64,000 bases of DNA from Sulfopaludibacter sp963835555 (GTDB lineage: Bacteria > Acidobacteriota > Terriglobia > Bryobacterales > Bryobacteraceae): positions 496,001-560,000 of the forward strand of contig CAWIGC010000038.1 of assembly GCA_963835555.1 (NCBI GenBank), in the 5' to 3' direction. The position numbers and the translations under genes were made by a program. Shown here in pieces: positions 56,306-64,000 of the stretch; positions within the stretch are counted from its first letter, which is position 1; the number at the start of each line of letters is the position of its first letter. The notes below the pieces were generated by a model. That model did no database searches, was not told the DNA's origin, and worked only from the letters and a program-made list of their open reading frames with translations.

Positions 56306-57607
56306 ATGTACGGGGATAAAATCTGCGGGGCGGACCAGGCGATCGATTTGATCCGGTCTGGCGACCGCGTCTGGATTCATACGGGTTGCGCAACCCCTGA
56401 GACGCTGGTTGCGGCGATGGTTCGGCGGGCCAGCGACCTTCGGGACGTTGAAATTTACCACATGGTAGCCTGCGGCAGTGCGGGGTACTCTCGACCTGAG
56501 ATGGCCGGACACTTCCGTCTCAACTGTCTCTTCCTCAGCGGCTGCGTGCGCGATGCGGTGGCCGAAGGGCGGGCCGATTACACGCCGGTTTCGCTGGGCG
56601 ATATCGAACGGCTGCTCGATTCGGGCGAGTTGCCGGTGGATGTGGCACTGATCCAGACCGCGCCGCCCGATGCCCACGGGTTCCTGAGCCTCGGAGTGAG
56701 CGTGGATTGCACCATGGCGGCGGCGCTCAAGGCCCGTGTGATCGTCGCCGAAGTGAACGACCGGATGCCGCGCACGCTGGGCGATACCTTCCTGCATGTA
56801 AGCAAGGTAGCCGCCATGGTAGAGACGTCTCGGCCGCTGATTGAATTGCGGCCGGAAGCGCCCACCCCGGTCCAGGAGCGTGTGGCATATCACGTAGCCT
56901 CCCTGATTCCCGATGGCGCCACGCTGCAAATGGGAATCGGCGGCATTCCCAACGCGGTGCTGGCCTGCTTGGGCGATCATCGCGACCTGGGAATCCACAG
57001 CGAAATGTGCTCGGACGGGGTGGTGCCGCTGATCGAAAGCGGAGTGATCAACGGCGCGCGGAAATCGCTGCATCCCGGCAAAGCGGTGTTGGGGTTCGTG
57101 CTGGGCTCCCGGGTGCTGTTCGATTATCTGCACCAGAATCCGGCCTTCGAATTCCGTCCCACAGGCTACGTCAACGATCCCTTCGTGATTGCGCAGAACG
57201 ACGATATGATCTCGATCAACTCCGCGCTCCAGGTGGATATTACCGGGCAGGTCTGCTCGGATTCCATCGGGACGCGGCCGTACAGCGGGTTCGGCGGACA
57301 GCTCGATTTTATCCGCGGCGCGGGCCGCTCCAAAGGCGGCAAGCCGATCATCGCGCTGCCTGCCACGGCGAAGCACGGCATGGTGTCGCGCATCGTGCCC
57401 ATGCTGGATCCGGGCGCCGGCGTGGTGACCACGCGGAGCGATGTGCATTATGTGGTGACCGAACACGGCGTGGCCTACCTGCGCGGCAAAACGCTGCGGC
57501 AGCGGGCGGAAGCGCTGATTGCGATCGCGGATCCCAGGTTCCGCGACGAATTGCATGATTTTGCGGAACGCACCTATCACCTGGAGCGGAAGGAGGCACT
57601 GGTATGA
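56306..57607 (+). CDS. Acetyl-CoA hydrolase/CoA-transferase (4-hydroxybutyrate CoA-transferase-like)
   Basis: 433 residues from ATG 56306; GTG 56291 is possible. N-terminal domain: RSGDRVWIHTGCATPETLVAAM. C-terminal domain carries LQMGIGGIPNAVLACL, LGIHSEMCSDGVVPLIESG with the Glu expected as acyl-CoA carrier, and the GFGGQLDFIRGA glycine loop. This is the Cat1/4HB-CoA-transferase family, moving CoA between an acyl-CoA and an acid, or hydrolysing it. First gene of an operon with a ferredoxin and a 2-oxoacid:ferredoxin oxidoreductase; its stop overlaps the ferredoxin ATG (ATGA). Confidence 0.88.
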   Translation: MYGDKICGADQAIDLIRSGDRVWIHTGCATPETLVAAMVRRASDLRDVEIYHMVACGSAGYSRPEMAGHFRLNCLFLSGCVRDAVAEGRADYTPVSLGDIERLLDSGELPVDVALIQTAPPDAHGFLSLGVSVDCTMAAALKARVIVAEVNDRMPRTLGDTFLHVSKVAAMVETSRPLIELRPEAPTPVQERVAYHVASLIPDGATLQMGIGGIPNAVLACLGDHRDLGIHSEMCSDGVVPLIESGVINGARKSLHPGKAVLGFVLGSRVLFDYLHQNPAFEFRPTGYVNDPFVIAQNDDMISINSALQVDITGQVCSDSIGTRPYSGFGGQLDFIRGAGRSKGGKPIIALPATAKHGMVSRIVPMLDPGAGVVTTRSDVHYVVTEHGVAYLRGKTLRQRAEALIAIADPRFRDELHDFAERTYHLERKEALV

Positions 57608-57839
57608 CAAGCAAGCCGGATCGCGGGATGGTGGAATTCAATTCGGAAGAATGCAAGGGCTGCGGCCTCTGTGTGGAGGCCTGCCCGCCGAAGGTGCTTC
57701 GGCTGAGCGAGCGGTTGAACCATTATGGCTATCACCCGCGGAATACCTGGGGGCGGGCTGCACCGGGTGCGGCATCTGCTTCTTCGCGTGTCCCGAGCCG
57801 GGTGGCATCGCGGTGCTCAGACGCGAGGTGGCGGCATGA
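57604..57839 (+). CDS. 2[4Fe-4S] ferredoxin-type (delta) subunit, one frame break
   Basis: About 78 residues: CKGCGLCVEACPPKVL and, after repair, YLGAGCTGCGICFFACPEPGGI; both CxxCxxCxxxCP clusters are complete. The frame is lost near 57735, best explained by loss of one C from a CCCC run (HPAEY restored). This is the ferredoxin-like delta subunit of KOR/VOR enzymes, carrying electrons out of the oxidoreductase. Its stop overlaps the ATG of the alpha subunit (ATGA). Confidence 0.85.
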
Positions 57840-58915
57840 ATGCACAACTGACCAAGGGCAATGAGGCCATCGTGAAGGCCGCGGTGCTGGCGGGGTGCCG
57901 CGGTTTCTACGGATACCCCATCACGCCGGCCAGCGAGATTGCCGAAGCCGCGGCGCTGTACTTTCCGCAGGCGGGCGGCGTGTTCGTGCAGGCCGAAAGC
58001 GAAGTGGCCGCCATCAACATGCTGTACGGAGGCGCGGCGGCGGGCGGGCGCTGCATGACGGCGTCCAGCGGCCCGGGCATCAGCCTGATGCAGGAAGGCT
58101 TCAGCTACCTGGCCGGGGCCGAACTGCCCTGCGTGATTGCGGACATCATGCGGGGCGGTCCGGGGCTGGGAAACATCGCACCGGAGCAGGGCGACTACAA
58201 CCAGATCGTGAAGGGCGGCGGTCACGGCAACTACCGCACCCTGGTGCTGGCGCCGGATTCGGTGCAGGAGATGGCCGACCTGACCACTCTGGCGTTCGAC
58301 CTGGCCGAGCGGTATCGCAACCCCGCGGTGGTTCTGGCGGACGGGTTCATCGGGCAGATGATGGAGCCGGTGACGTTCGCCGATCCCCGGCCCATTGCGC
58401 CGCCGCCGGAGTGGGCGGTGACGGGCACGCGCGAATCGCGCCACAACCTGGTCAGTTCCATCTACCTGGAGCCGGACAAGCTGGAGCAGCACGTGCGCAA
58501 GCTGGAGGCCAAGTATCAGGAAGCCGAACGCCGCGAAACGCGCGTCGAGCGCTGGCGCACGGACGACGCCGACGTGGTGCTGGTGGGCTACGGAATCGTG
58601 GGGCGCATCCTGAAGGCCGTGGTGGAAGAAGCGCGCCGGCATGGCATGCGCGTCGGCCTGCTGCGGCCCATCACGCTGTATCCCTTCCCGGTGGAGGAAG
58701 TGCGGGCGCTGAGCCGGCGCGCGCGGGCATTTGCCGTAGTGGAGATGAGCACCGGACAGATGCGCGACGATGTGCGGCTGGCGCTGGAAGGGCGTCGCCC
58801 GGTGGAATTTTACAGCCGGGTGGGCGGCAACGCCCCGTCGGCCGAAGAGGTGCTGGCGTTTGTCGAAGCCAAATTCGAGGCGCTGCGGGAAAGCGAGGTA
58901 TTAGTCCATGGGTAG
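57836..58915 (+). CDS. 2-oxoacid:ferredoxin oxidoreductase, alpha subunit (KorA/VorB)
   Basis: 359 residues from ATG 57836. Opening KGNEAIVKAAVLAGCRGFYGYPITPASEI is the family signature; SSGPGISLMQEGFSYLAGAELP and later VLVGYGIVGRILKAVVEEARRHGMRVGLLRPITLYPFP mark the transketolase C-domain-like part. It pairs with the TPP-binding beta subunit to oxidise a 2-oxoacid (2-oxoglutarate or branched-chain oxoacids) with CoA and ferredoxin. Its last codons overlap the ATG of the next gene. Confidence 0.93.
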   Translation: MNAQLTKGNEAIVKAAVLAGCRGFYGYPITPASEIAEAAALYFPQAGGVFVQAESEVAAINMLYGGAAAGGRCMTASSGPGISLMQEGFSYLAGAELPCVIADIMRGGPGLGNIAPEQGDYNQIVKGGGHGNYRTLVLAPDSVQEMADLTTLAFDLAERYRNPAVVLADGFIGQMMEPVTFADPRPIAPPPEWAVTGTRESRHNLVSSIYLEPDKLEQHVRKLEAKYQEAERRETRVERWRTDDADVVLVGYGIVGRILKAVVEEARRHGMRVGLLRPITLYPFPVEEVRALSRRARAFAVVEMSTGQMRDDVRLALEGRRPVEFYSRVGGNAPSAEEVLAFVEAKFEALRESEVLVHG

Positions 58916-60371
58916 CTTCACACTCACTCACGAACGGCCGGACTGCTTTTACGATCATCTTCGAGCGCAAAAGCGAACTGCAGCACCAGACGCACTACTG
59001 CCCGGGCTGCGGCCACGGCATCGTGCACAAGCTGCTGGCGCAGGCTATCGACGGGCTGGGCGTGCAGGACCGCACCATTCTGGTTAGCCCGGTGGGCTGC
59101 TCGGTGTTCGGGTATTATTACTTCGACGTGGGCAATGTGCAGGCGGCGCACGGGCGCGCGCCGGCGGTGGCCACGGCGCTGAAGCGCAGTCTGCCCGACA
59201 AGCATCGTGGTGGCGTATCAGGGGGATGGCGACCTGGCGCGCCATCGGCACGGCGGAAATCGTGCATGCCGCCAATCGCGGCGAAGCCATCACCGTGATC
59301 TTCGTCAACAACGGCATTTACGGCATGACCGGGGGGCAGATGGCGCCCACCACGCCGCTCGGCAAGAAGACGGCCACTTCGCCATTCGGGCGCGACGCGC
59401 TGAATGAAGGCTATCCGCTGCATATCTGCGAACTGCTGGCCAGCCTGGAAGCTCCCGTCTTCATCGAGCGCGTGGCGCTGGGCAACAACAAGCAGATCAT
59501 GGGCGCGGCCAAGGTGTTGCGCAAGGCCATGGAGAACCAGGTCAAAGGCCTCGGCTTCTCGCTGGTGGAAGTGCTTTCGCCGTGTCCCACCATCTGGAAA
59601 ATGGATCCGGTGGAGGCCCAGCGATTTGTGCGCGACGAGATGGCAGCGGTGTTCCCCATCGCCAATTACCGCGACCGCACGGCGACGGCGACACCCCGGC
59701 CCGCCCGGCCCGCGCCTCCGAAACTGGAAGACTTGCCCGGCATTCTCGGCTTGGGCAATGGCGACGAGTACCGCCCCCCCTGCGTCGAGGGCGGCGCGGT
59801 GGATTATCGGATTCGCGTGGCGGGATTCGGCGGCCAGGGCGTGCTGATGCTGGGCGAAGTGCTGGCCGAAGCCGGCCTGGATGCCGGCTACCAGGTGTCG
59901 TGGCTGCCTTCCTACGGGCCCGAGATGCGCTCGGGGACTTCCAATTGTCACGTGCGCCTCTCCAGCCAGCCCGTCGATTCGCCGCTGGTCTCGAAGCCCA
60001 ACGTGCTGCTGGCCCTCAACGAACCTTCGCTCCGCAAGTTCCTTCCCACGGTGGAGCCGGGCGGGATTGTGCTGTACAACGGCGAGGCGATTCCCGAAGG
60101 CTGCGGACGCGCCGATGTCCGGATGGTGGCCCTGCCCTTCACCCGCATTGCCGACCAGATCGGGGTGGCCAAAGCGGCCAACATCGTGGTGTTGGGCGCG
60201 CTGCTGGAAGCCACCGACCTGGTGGAAAACGAGCAGGCTACCGCCGCCCTGCACAAGCTGGTGAAGAGCTCCAAATGGTTCGACATTGACGTGCAGGCCA
60301 TGGAGCGGGGGCGCGAGGAGATGCGCAAGACTACCCTGCCGGTGAGCGACGATTATCTCTGGGGCGTATAG
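58908..60371 (+). CDS. 2-oxoacid:ferredoxin oxidoreductase, beta-gamma fusion (KorB-KorC), three frame breaks
   Basis: About 486 residues after repair. Beta part (1-260): HYCPGCGHGIVHKLL, then GDGDLAAIGTAEIVHAANRG and NNGIYGMTGGQMAPTTPLG bind TPP-Mg; the Cys pair in CPGC helps hold a cluster. After a Pro/Ala linker (residues about 260-280), the gamma domain: RVAGFGGQGVLMLGEVLAEAG and SYGPEMRSGTSNCHV. Usually these are separate genes. Extra bases near 58942, 59203 and 59233 break only the beta part. Together with the preceding genes it makes a complete alpha-beta-gamma-delta enzyme. Confidence 0.88.
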
Positions 60372-60441
60372 ATTACACCGCCCCCAAAATATCCGTCAGC
60401 CTGATCTGCGCGATTTTTTCCGTGTGAGATGATGTTCTCTC

Positions 60442-61143
60442 ATGCCTGCCTCACCTCACGTGGAATCGCACTTCGAAGCCTCGGAGACCGTCCGGGACGT
60501 CGTCATTGGAATGGCGGATGGCCTGACCGTGCCGTTCGCCCTGGCGGCCGGGCTCTCCGGCACGGTCTCGCAGACCGGGATTGTAGTGATTGCCGGCCTG
60601 GCGGAAATCGCCGCCGGCTCCATCGCCATGGGGCTGGGCGGGTACCTGGCGGCACGCACGGATCGCGACCATTACCTCTCCGAACGCCAGCGGGAATATC
60701 GCGAAACCGTGGAAATGCCGGCCCGGGAGACCGAAGAGGTGGCGGACGTGTTCCGCGGCTACGGCATGAACGAGGAGGAACTGGCCCCCGTGGTGCAGGC
60801 CATCTGCGCCGATCAAAAGCGCTGGGTCGATTTCATGATGAAGTTCGAGCTGGGCTTCGAGGAACCCGACCCCAAGCGCGCGCGCAACAGCGCCATCGCC
60901 ATTGCGCTTTCGTACATTGTGGGCGGGATGGTGCCCCTGGCGCCGTACATAATCGCGACCGACCTGGAGCGGGCACTCCGCATTTCGGTGATCGTGACCC
61001 TGATTGCGCTGTTCATTTTCGGGTACGTGAAGGGCCGGATGACGGGCATTTCCCCGCTGCGCGGCGGTCTGCAGACGGTGGTGATCGGCGGACTCGCTTC
61101 CGCGGCAGCGTTCACACTGGCGCGGCTCATCCGGCCGGCGTAG
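60442..61143 (+). CDS. VIT1/CCC1-family iron/manganese transporter
   Basis: 233 residues from ATG 60442. First helix region ETVRDVVIGMADGLTVPFALAAGL, then AAGSIAMGLGGYLAARTDRDHY with the conserved Gly/Met/Glu pattern, a cytoplasmic metal-binding helical stretch rich in Glu (TEEVADVFRGYGMNEEEL; FMMKFELGFEEPDP), and three C-terminal helices. The family moves Fe2+ or Mn2+ out of the cytoplasm. It starts about 70 bases after the oxidoreductase operon and converges with the next gene. Confidence 0.92.
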   Translation: MPASPHVESHFEASETVRDVVIGMADGLTVPFALAAGLSGTVSQTGIVVIAGLAEIAAGSIAMGLGGYLAARTDRDHYLSERQREYRETVEMPARETEEVADVFRGYGMNEEELAPVVQAICADQKRWVDFMMKFELGFEEPDPKRARNSAIAIALSYIVGGMVPLAPYIIATDLERALRISVIVTLIALFIFGYVKGRMTGISPLRGGLQTVVIGGLASAAAFTLARLIRPA

Positions 61144-61145
61144 TC

Positions 61146-61733
61146 TCACTGGTTCCAATCGAAACCCTGGGACCGAAGAATCTCTCCCGAGTTCACCTGG
61201 TAGTCCTTCACTTCATACTGAAGATCCACCGCCTGGTCGGGAACGAACCGGGTGACTGTGAACACAAGGAGTCCGCGGCGGGATTCCGAATTGATTACCA
61301 CCGCATACGTGTGACCCTGAACCACATTGGCGACTTCGGTGAACTTCGTGTAATCGCCCGGCGTATTCACGTTCAGCAGGTTGAACACCTGGTGAGCGGT
61401 CAGCGATGCCAGAGACACACCCGCGCCCAGGTCCGCGACAAGAGACATATCGTCTCCCGCCAGGTTCACGTCAAAGTAATCCGCCGAGCCGCAAGCGCCG
61501 TTCAACAGAAGCTCGGGACCCTGTTGCCGGCTGAAGGTGGACAGAAACAAGCCGCTGGTGGCATAGCTCAGAGCCGGGGCGCAGCTATAGGGAGGCCCCA
61601 GAGTCGCACTGAGCATCGCATTCAGCGCAGGCAGGCCTGGATTCTCGGGCGGCCGGTGGATGCCCCGCTGGCTCCGGGCGGGACCCGAAACCATCATGAC
61701 CATCAGCCCGAATAGCGCATATCTTGCGTTCAC
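61146..61733 (-). CDS. Hypothetical secreted protein
   Basis: 195 residues from GTG 61733, chosen because it gives a good signal peptide (NARYALFGLMVMMVSGPARSQ); ATG 61775 adds 14 residues. The mature part looks beta-rich: CAPALSYATSGLFLSTFSRQQGPELL, VNLAGDDMSLVADLGAGVSL and HTYAVVINSESRRGLLVFTV. It resembles exported acidobacterial proteins with no known role. No family recognised. The upstream part of the open frame has no protein-like character and overlaps the leader of the divergent gene. Confidence 0.55.
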   Translation of the reverse strand: MNARYALFGLMVMMVSGPARSQRGIHRPPENPGLPALNAMLSATLGPPYSCAPALSYATSGLFLSTFSRQQGPELLLNGACGSADYFDVNLAGDDMSLVADLGAGVSLASLTAHQVFNLLNVNTPGDYTKFTEVANVVQGHTYAVVINSESRRGLLVFTVTRFVPDQAVDLQYEVKDYQVNSGEILRSQGFDWNQ

Positions 61734-61830
61734 GGTTAGATTTTGCCCCGGACGCAGCACTATTGCAATGGCCATAAAGGGGGCGCCCGTGCAGACCGGC
61801 CGGGCTTGTGCCACATTGTTATATATGTGG

Positions 61831-63223
61831 ATGCGAGCGGTCTGCTGGGTGGCCGTGCTGGCTTGCGCCCCTCTGTGGGGCGGCAGCGTGCCTTCGCCCG
61901 CGGCGTGGGTTCCCATGCGGTGGCAGTGGAGCGACGCCAAGTCGCTGGAACTGCTGGCCGGCAGTCCCGTCAATTGCCTGCTTCTCCAAAATTATCCGGC
62001 CGGCCTGGTGGCCGCCGCGGCGGATCGCGGCCTCGTCATGCTCGCCGTCATTACTCCCGGCGGCGATGCCGTGGCGGCAACCCGCAAGGCGCTGGCCGCG
62101 AAACTCACCGGCATCGTGCTGGAAGGCGATTTCCCGGCGGAGGTAACGGCAAGCGTGCGCGCGGCGGCGGGCGCGGCGCCGGTCATCGAACTGACCTCGC
62201 GCAGCCGCATGAAACTCGGCGCCGGAGCGGCCATCATCGGCACCTACCAGGGAGTCTGGCCGGGCGTGGTGATTCAGGAAGCCGGTCATGCCAAATCCGG
62301 ACCCACAGGCTCTGCCTGGATCGATACCAACACCGGGTTCATCCGCGCGGTGCGCGCCTGGGGCGATGCGCAACTCTGGATCGGCAACACTCCGCCCGCC
62401 GGGCACCGTCATCACCAGCCAGCGGTATCTGCAGGTGATCGCCGACGCCGCCGCTTCCGGCGGGCGCTGGGTGATCGCCCTGGATAGCGATCTGGCCGCG
62501 CGCCTGGGCAAACGCGATGCCGGCGCCCTGCGCGACTGGCAGCGCATCAACGCCATGGCCGCGTATTTCGAACGCCACCCCGAGTGGCGCGGTCATGCGC
62601 GAATTCGGCCAACTGGCGGTGGTGCAGGACCCTGCCAAGGGCGGCCTGTTGAGCGGCGGCATCCTGGACATGATCGCCGTGAAGCACACGCCCGTGCGGC
62701 CCATCCCGCGCGAGCATCTGACGCCCGAAGCGCTCGCCGGCGCCACCATGGCGGTGAACGTGGATGCCGACTCGCTCACGCCCGAGCAGAAGGAGATTCT
62801 GCGCAACTTCACGCGGCACGGCGGCACGCTCCTCACCGGACCGCCGGGATGGAAGGACCAGCGTCCCCAAGGCGACAAGATCACGCTGGACCCGGCCGAA
62901 CTGGAACGGCTCAACGATATCTGGCGCGATGTGAATTCCATGGTGGGCCGCCGCAACCTGGGGGTGCGGCTGTTCAATGTCTCTTCGATGCTTTCCAATG
63001 TGCTGGTCTCCGCCGACGGCAAAACGGAAGTGGTCCACATCGTCAATTACTCCGACTACCCGGTGGAGAACGTGACGCTGCATTACCTGGGCGATTACAA
63101 GCACGCCACGCTGCTCACTCCGGACGGCATCGAAAAACGGCTGGAAGTTTTCCAGGCCGAGGAAGGTGGGGCGTGGACATCGACAAAGTGCAGGTCTGCG
63201 CCACCATCAGATTGGAGCTGTGA
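61831..63223 (+). CDS. Secreted protein with GATase-like domain, three frame breaks
   Basis: About 464 residues from ATG 61831 (61825 also possible). Signal peptide MRAVCWVAVLACAPLWGG. Middle: TRKALAAKLTGIVLEGDFPAE. Toward the C-terminus: TMAVNVDADSLTPEQKEILRNF and RHGGTLLTGPPG, a pattern like the glutaminase-fold/trimerisation domains of GH42 and ThuA-like proteins, then HIVNYSDYPVENVTLHYLGD, a small beta-sandwich. Extra bases near 62400 and 62593 and a lost G near 63168 break the frame. It may act on carbohydrate; this is an inference from domain shape. The next gene begins one base after its stop. Confidence 0.55.
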
Positions 63224-63224
63224 G

Positions 63225-64000
63225 ATGACGCGACGAGAATGGCTGGCAATGATCAGCGCGGCGCCGCCTGGTACGCGCGGCGGGAAGTTCCGATGCTCCC
63301 GCTGCGCCGGTATCCATCGCCAGGTGCGCCTACCTACGACGAAGACGTTACGGCGAAGCTGGGCGCCATGTTCGACCAGCTGGGCGGCCTCGAAAAACTG
63401 GTCCGCAACAAGACCGTCACCATCAAACTCAACATGACCGGCGCGCCCAGCCAGAGGGTTCATGGACTGGCGCCCTCGCTGACGCATTACGTGCATCCCA
63501 AGCTGGTGGGCGCCACGGCGTATCACCTGGGGCGCGCCGGCGCCACGCGCATCCGCTTTGTGGAAAGCCCTGGGCCTATGCCGGTCCGCTGGAAGACGTG
63601 ATGCTGGATTCCGGATGGAATCCGCGCGCCCTGCTCGGCCGCGGCCAAGGGCGTGGAGTTCGAAAACACCAATGCCCTGGGGCGGAGCAAAAGCTACGCG
63701 CGCTTCAAGGTGCCGGGCAACGCCTACATGTACCCGGCGTTCGACCTGAATCACGCCTACGAAGAGACCGACGTATTCGTCAGCCTGGCCAAGCTGAAGA
63801 ATCACGACACCTGCGGCGTGACGCTCTCGCTGAAGAACTGCTTCGGCAACCTTCCGGCTTCCATCTACGGCGACGATGCGGGCGTGGACGAGCCCAACGA
63901 GAATCCCACGAGCGGGCGCGACGCCGTGGGCCACTACGGGCGGCGCCAGCCTTCCAAATCGGCGCCGCAGGAGCTGCACTTCGGCGCCAACCACGACCCC
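63225..64000 (+). CDS. DUF362 family protein, Tat-like signal, partial
   Basis: Truncated by the right edge. Starts MTRREWLAMISAA (twin-Arg-like). After repair: VSIARCAYYDEDVTAKLGAM, KTVTIKLNMTGAP, HPKLVGATAYHLGRAGATRI, DVFVSLAKLKNHDTCGVTLS, LKNCFGNLP. These are DUF362 landmarks (KxN, KTH/KNH, LKN). The family occurs as iron-sulfur-associated or exported proteins of unknown activity. Frame breaks near 63271, 63337, 63567 and 63636. It directly follows the secreted GATase-like gene and was probably co-transcribed. Confidence 0.7.

Noticed and set aside
63095..63994. 299-residue minus-strand frame at the right edge
   Set aside because: Antisense of the DUF362 gene, whose conserved motifs are clear on the plus strand once frame breaks are repaired.

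Overview
The window looks like a chromosomal stretch of a high-GC soil acidobacterium of the Solibacter/Bryobacter type, probably from a draft or metagenome assembly. The evidence is the set of very large Oar-like TonB receptors with an N-terminal carboxypeptidase-regulatory domain, the acidobacterial type of secreted repeat proteins, the S53 acid peptidase, and two inverted-repeat families built from short words. I recognise no rRNA, tRNA, CRISPR array, prophage or complete insertion sequence. More than 30 reading-frame breaks occur, concentrated at 430-2470, 13380-14980 and 37400-41150. Almost all can be explained by one extra base, so genes are given as reconstructed full spans.

Layout. 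1-2473: two secreted proteins on the minus strand. 3111-11564: a GT-C glycosyltransferase, a Gfo/Idh/MocA oxidoreductase, a HAD-UbiA prenyltransferase fusion, a beta-helix protein, a YihY membrane protein, and a GatC/AtzG-like small subunit coupled to an amidase. 11800-27351: an uptake island of four TonB receptors, three of them followed directly by strong intrinsic terminators, with one secreted sedolisin peptidase among them. 27412-32074: SYLF protein, CstA with its YbdD partner, and a methyltransferase. 32121-36743: a tight four-gene operon (winged-helix protein, ORC/STAND-like ATPase, RecB-type nuclease, FtsK-like translocase) that I cannot match to a named system and regard as the best candidate for something new. 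36825-42210: a bacterial microcompartment shell protein with an acylating aldehyde dehydrogenase, a small unknown, RecJ and a PLP threonine dehydratase. 42371-44770: tandem secreted paralogues. 44772-50454: TypA, a membrane protein and an ABC exporter pair. 50624-56177: a transposase-like HTH protein, methylmalonyl-CoA mutase large subunit, a glycosyltransferase coupled to a sigma-54 regulator, and RlpA. 56306-60371: a CoA-transferase/2-oxoacid:ferredoxin oxidoreductase operon with a beta-gamma fusion and a good sigma-70 promoter. 60442-64000: a VIT1-like transporter, a secreted protein, a GATase-like secreted protein and a partial DUF362 protein.

How it fits together: the receptor island and S53 peptidase suggest a polymer- and peptide-scavenging heterotroph. 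CstA/YbdD (peptide or pyruvate uptake), the oxoacid:ferredoxin oxidoreductase with CoA-transferase, and methylmalonyl-CoA mutase fit amino-acid and propionate-linked carbon flow. This metabolic reading is inference from gene families.
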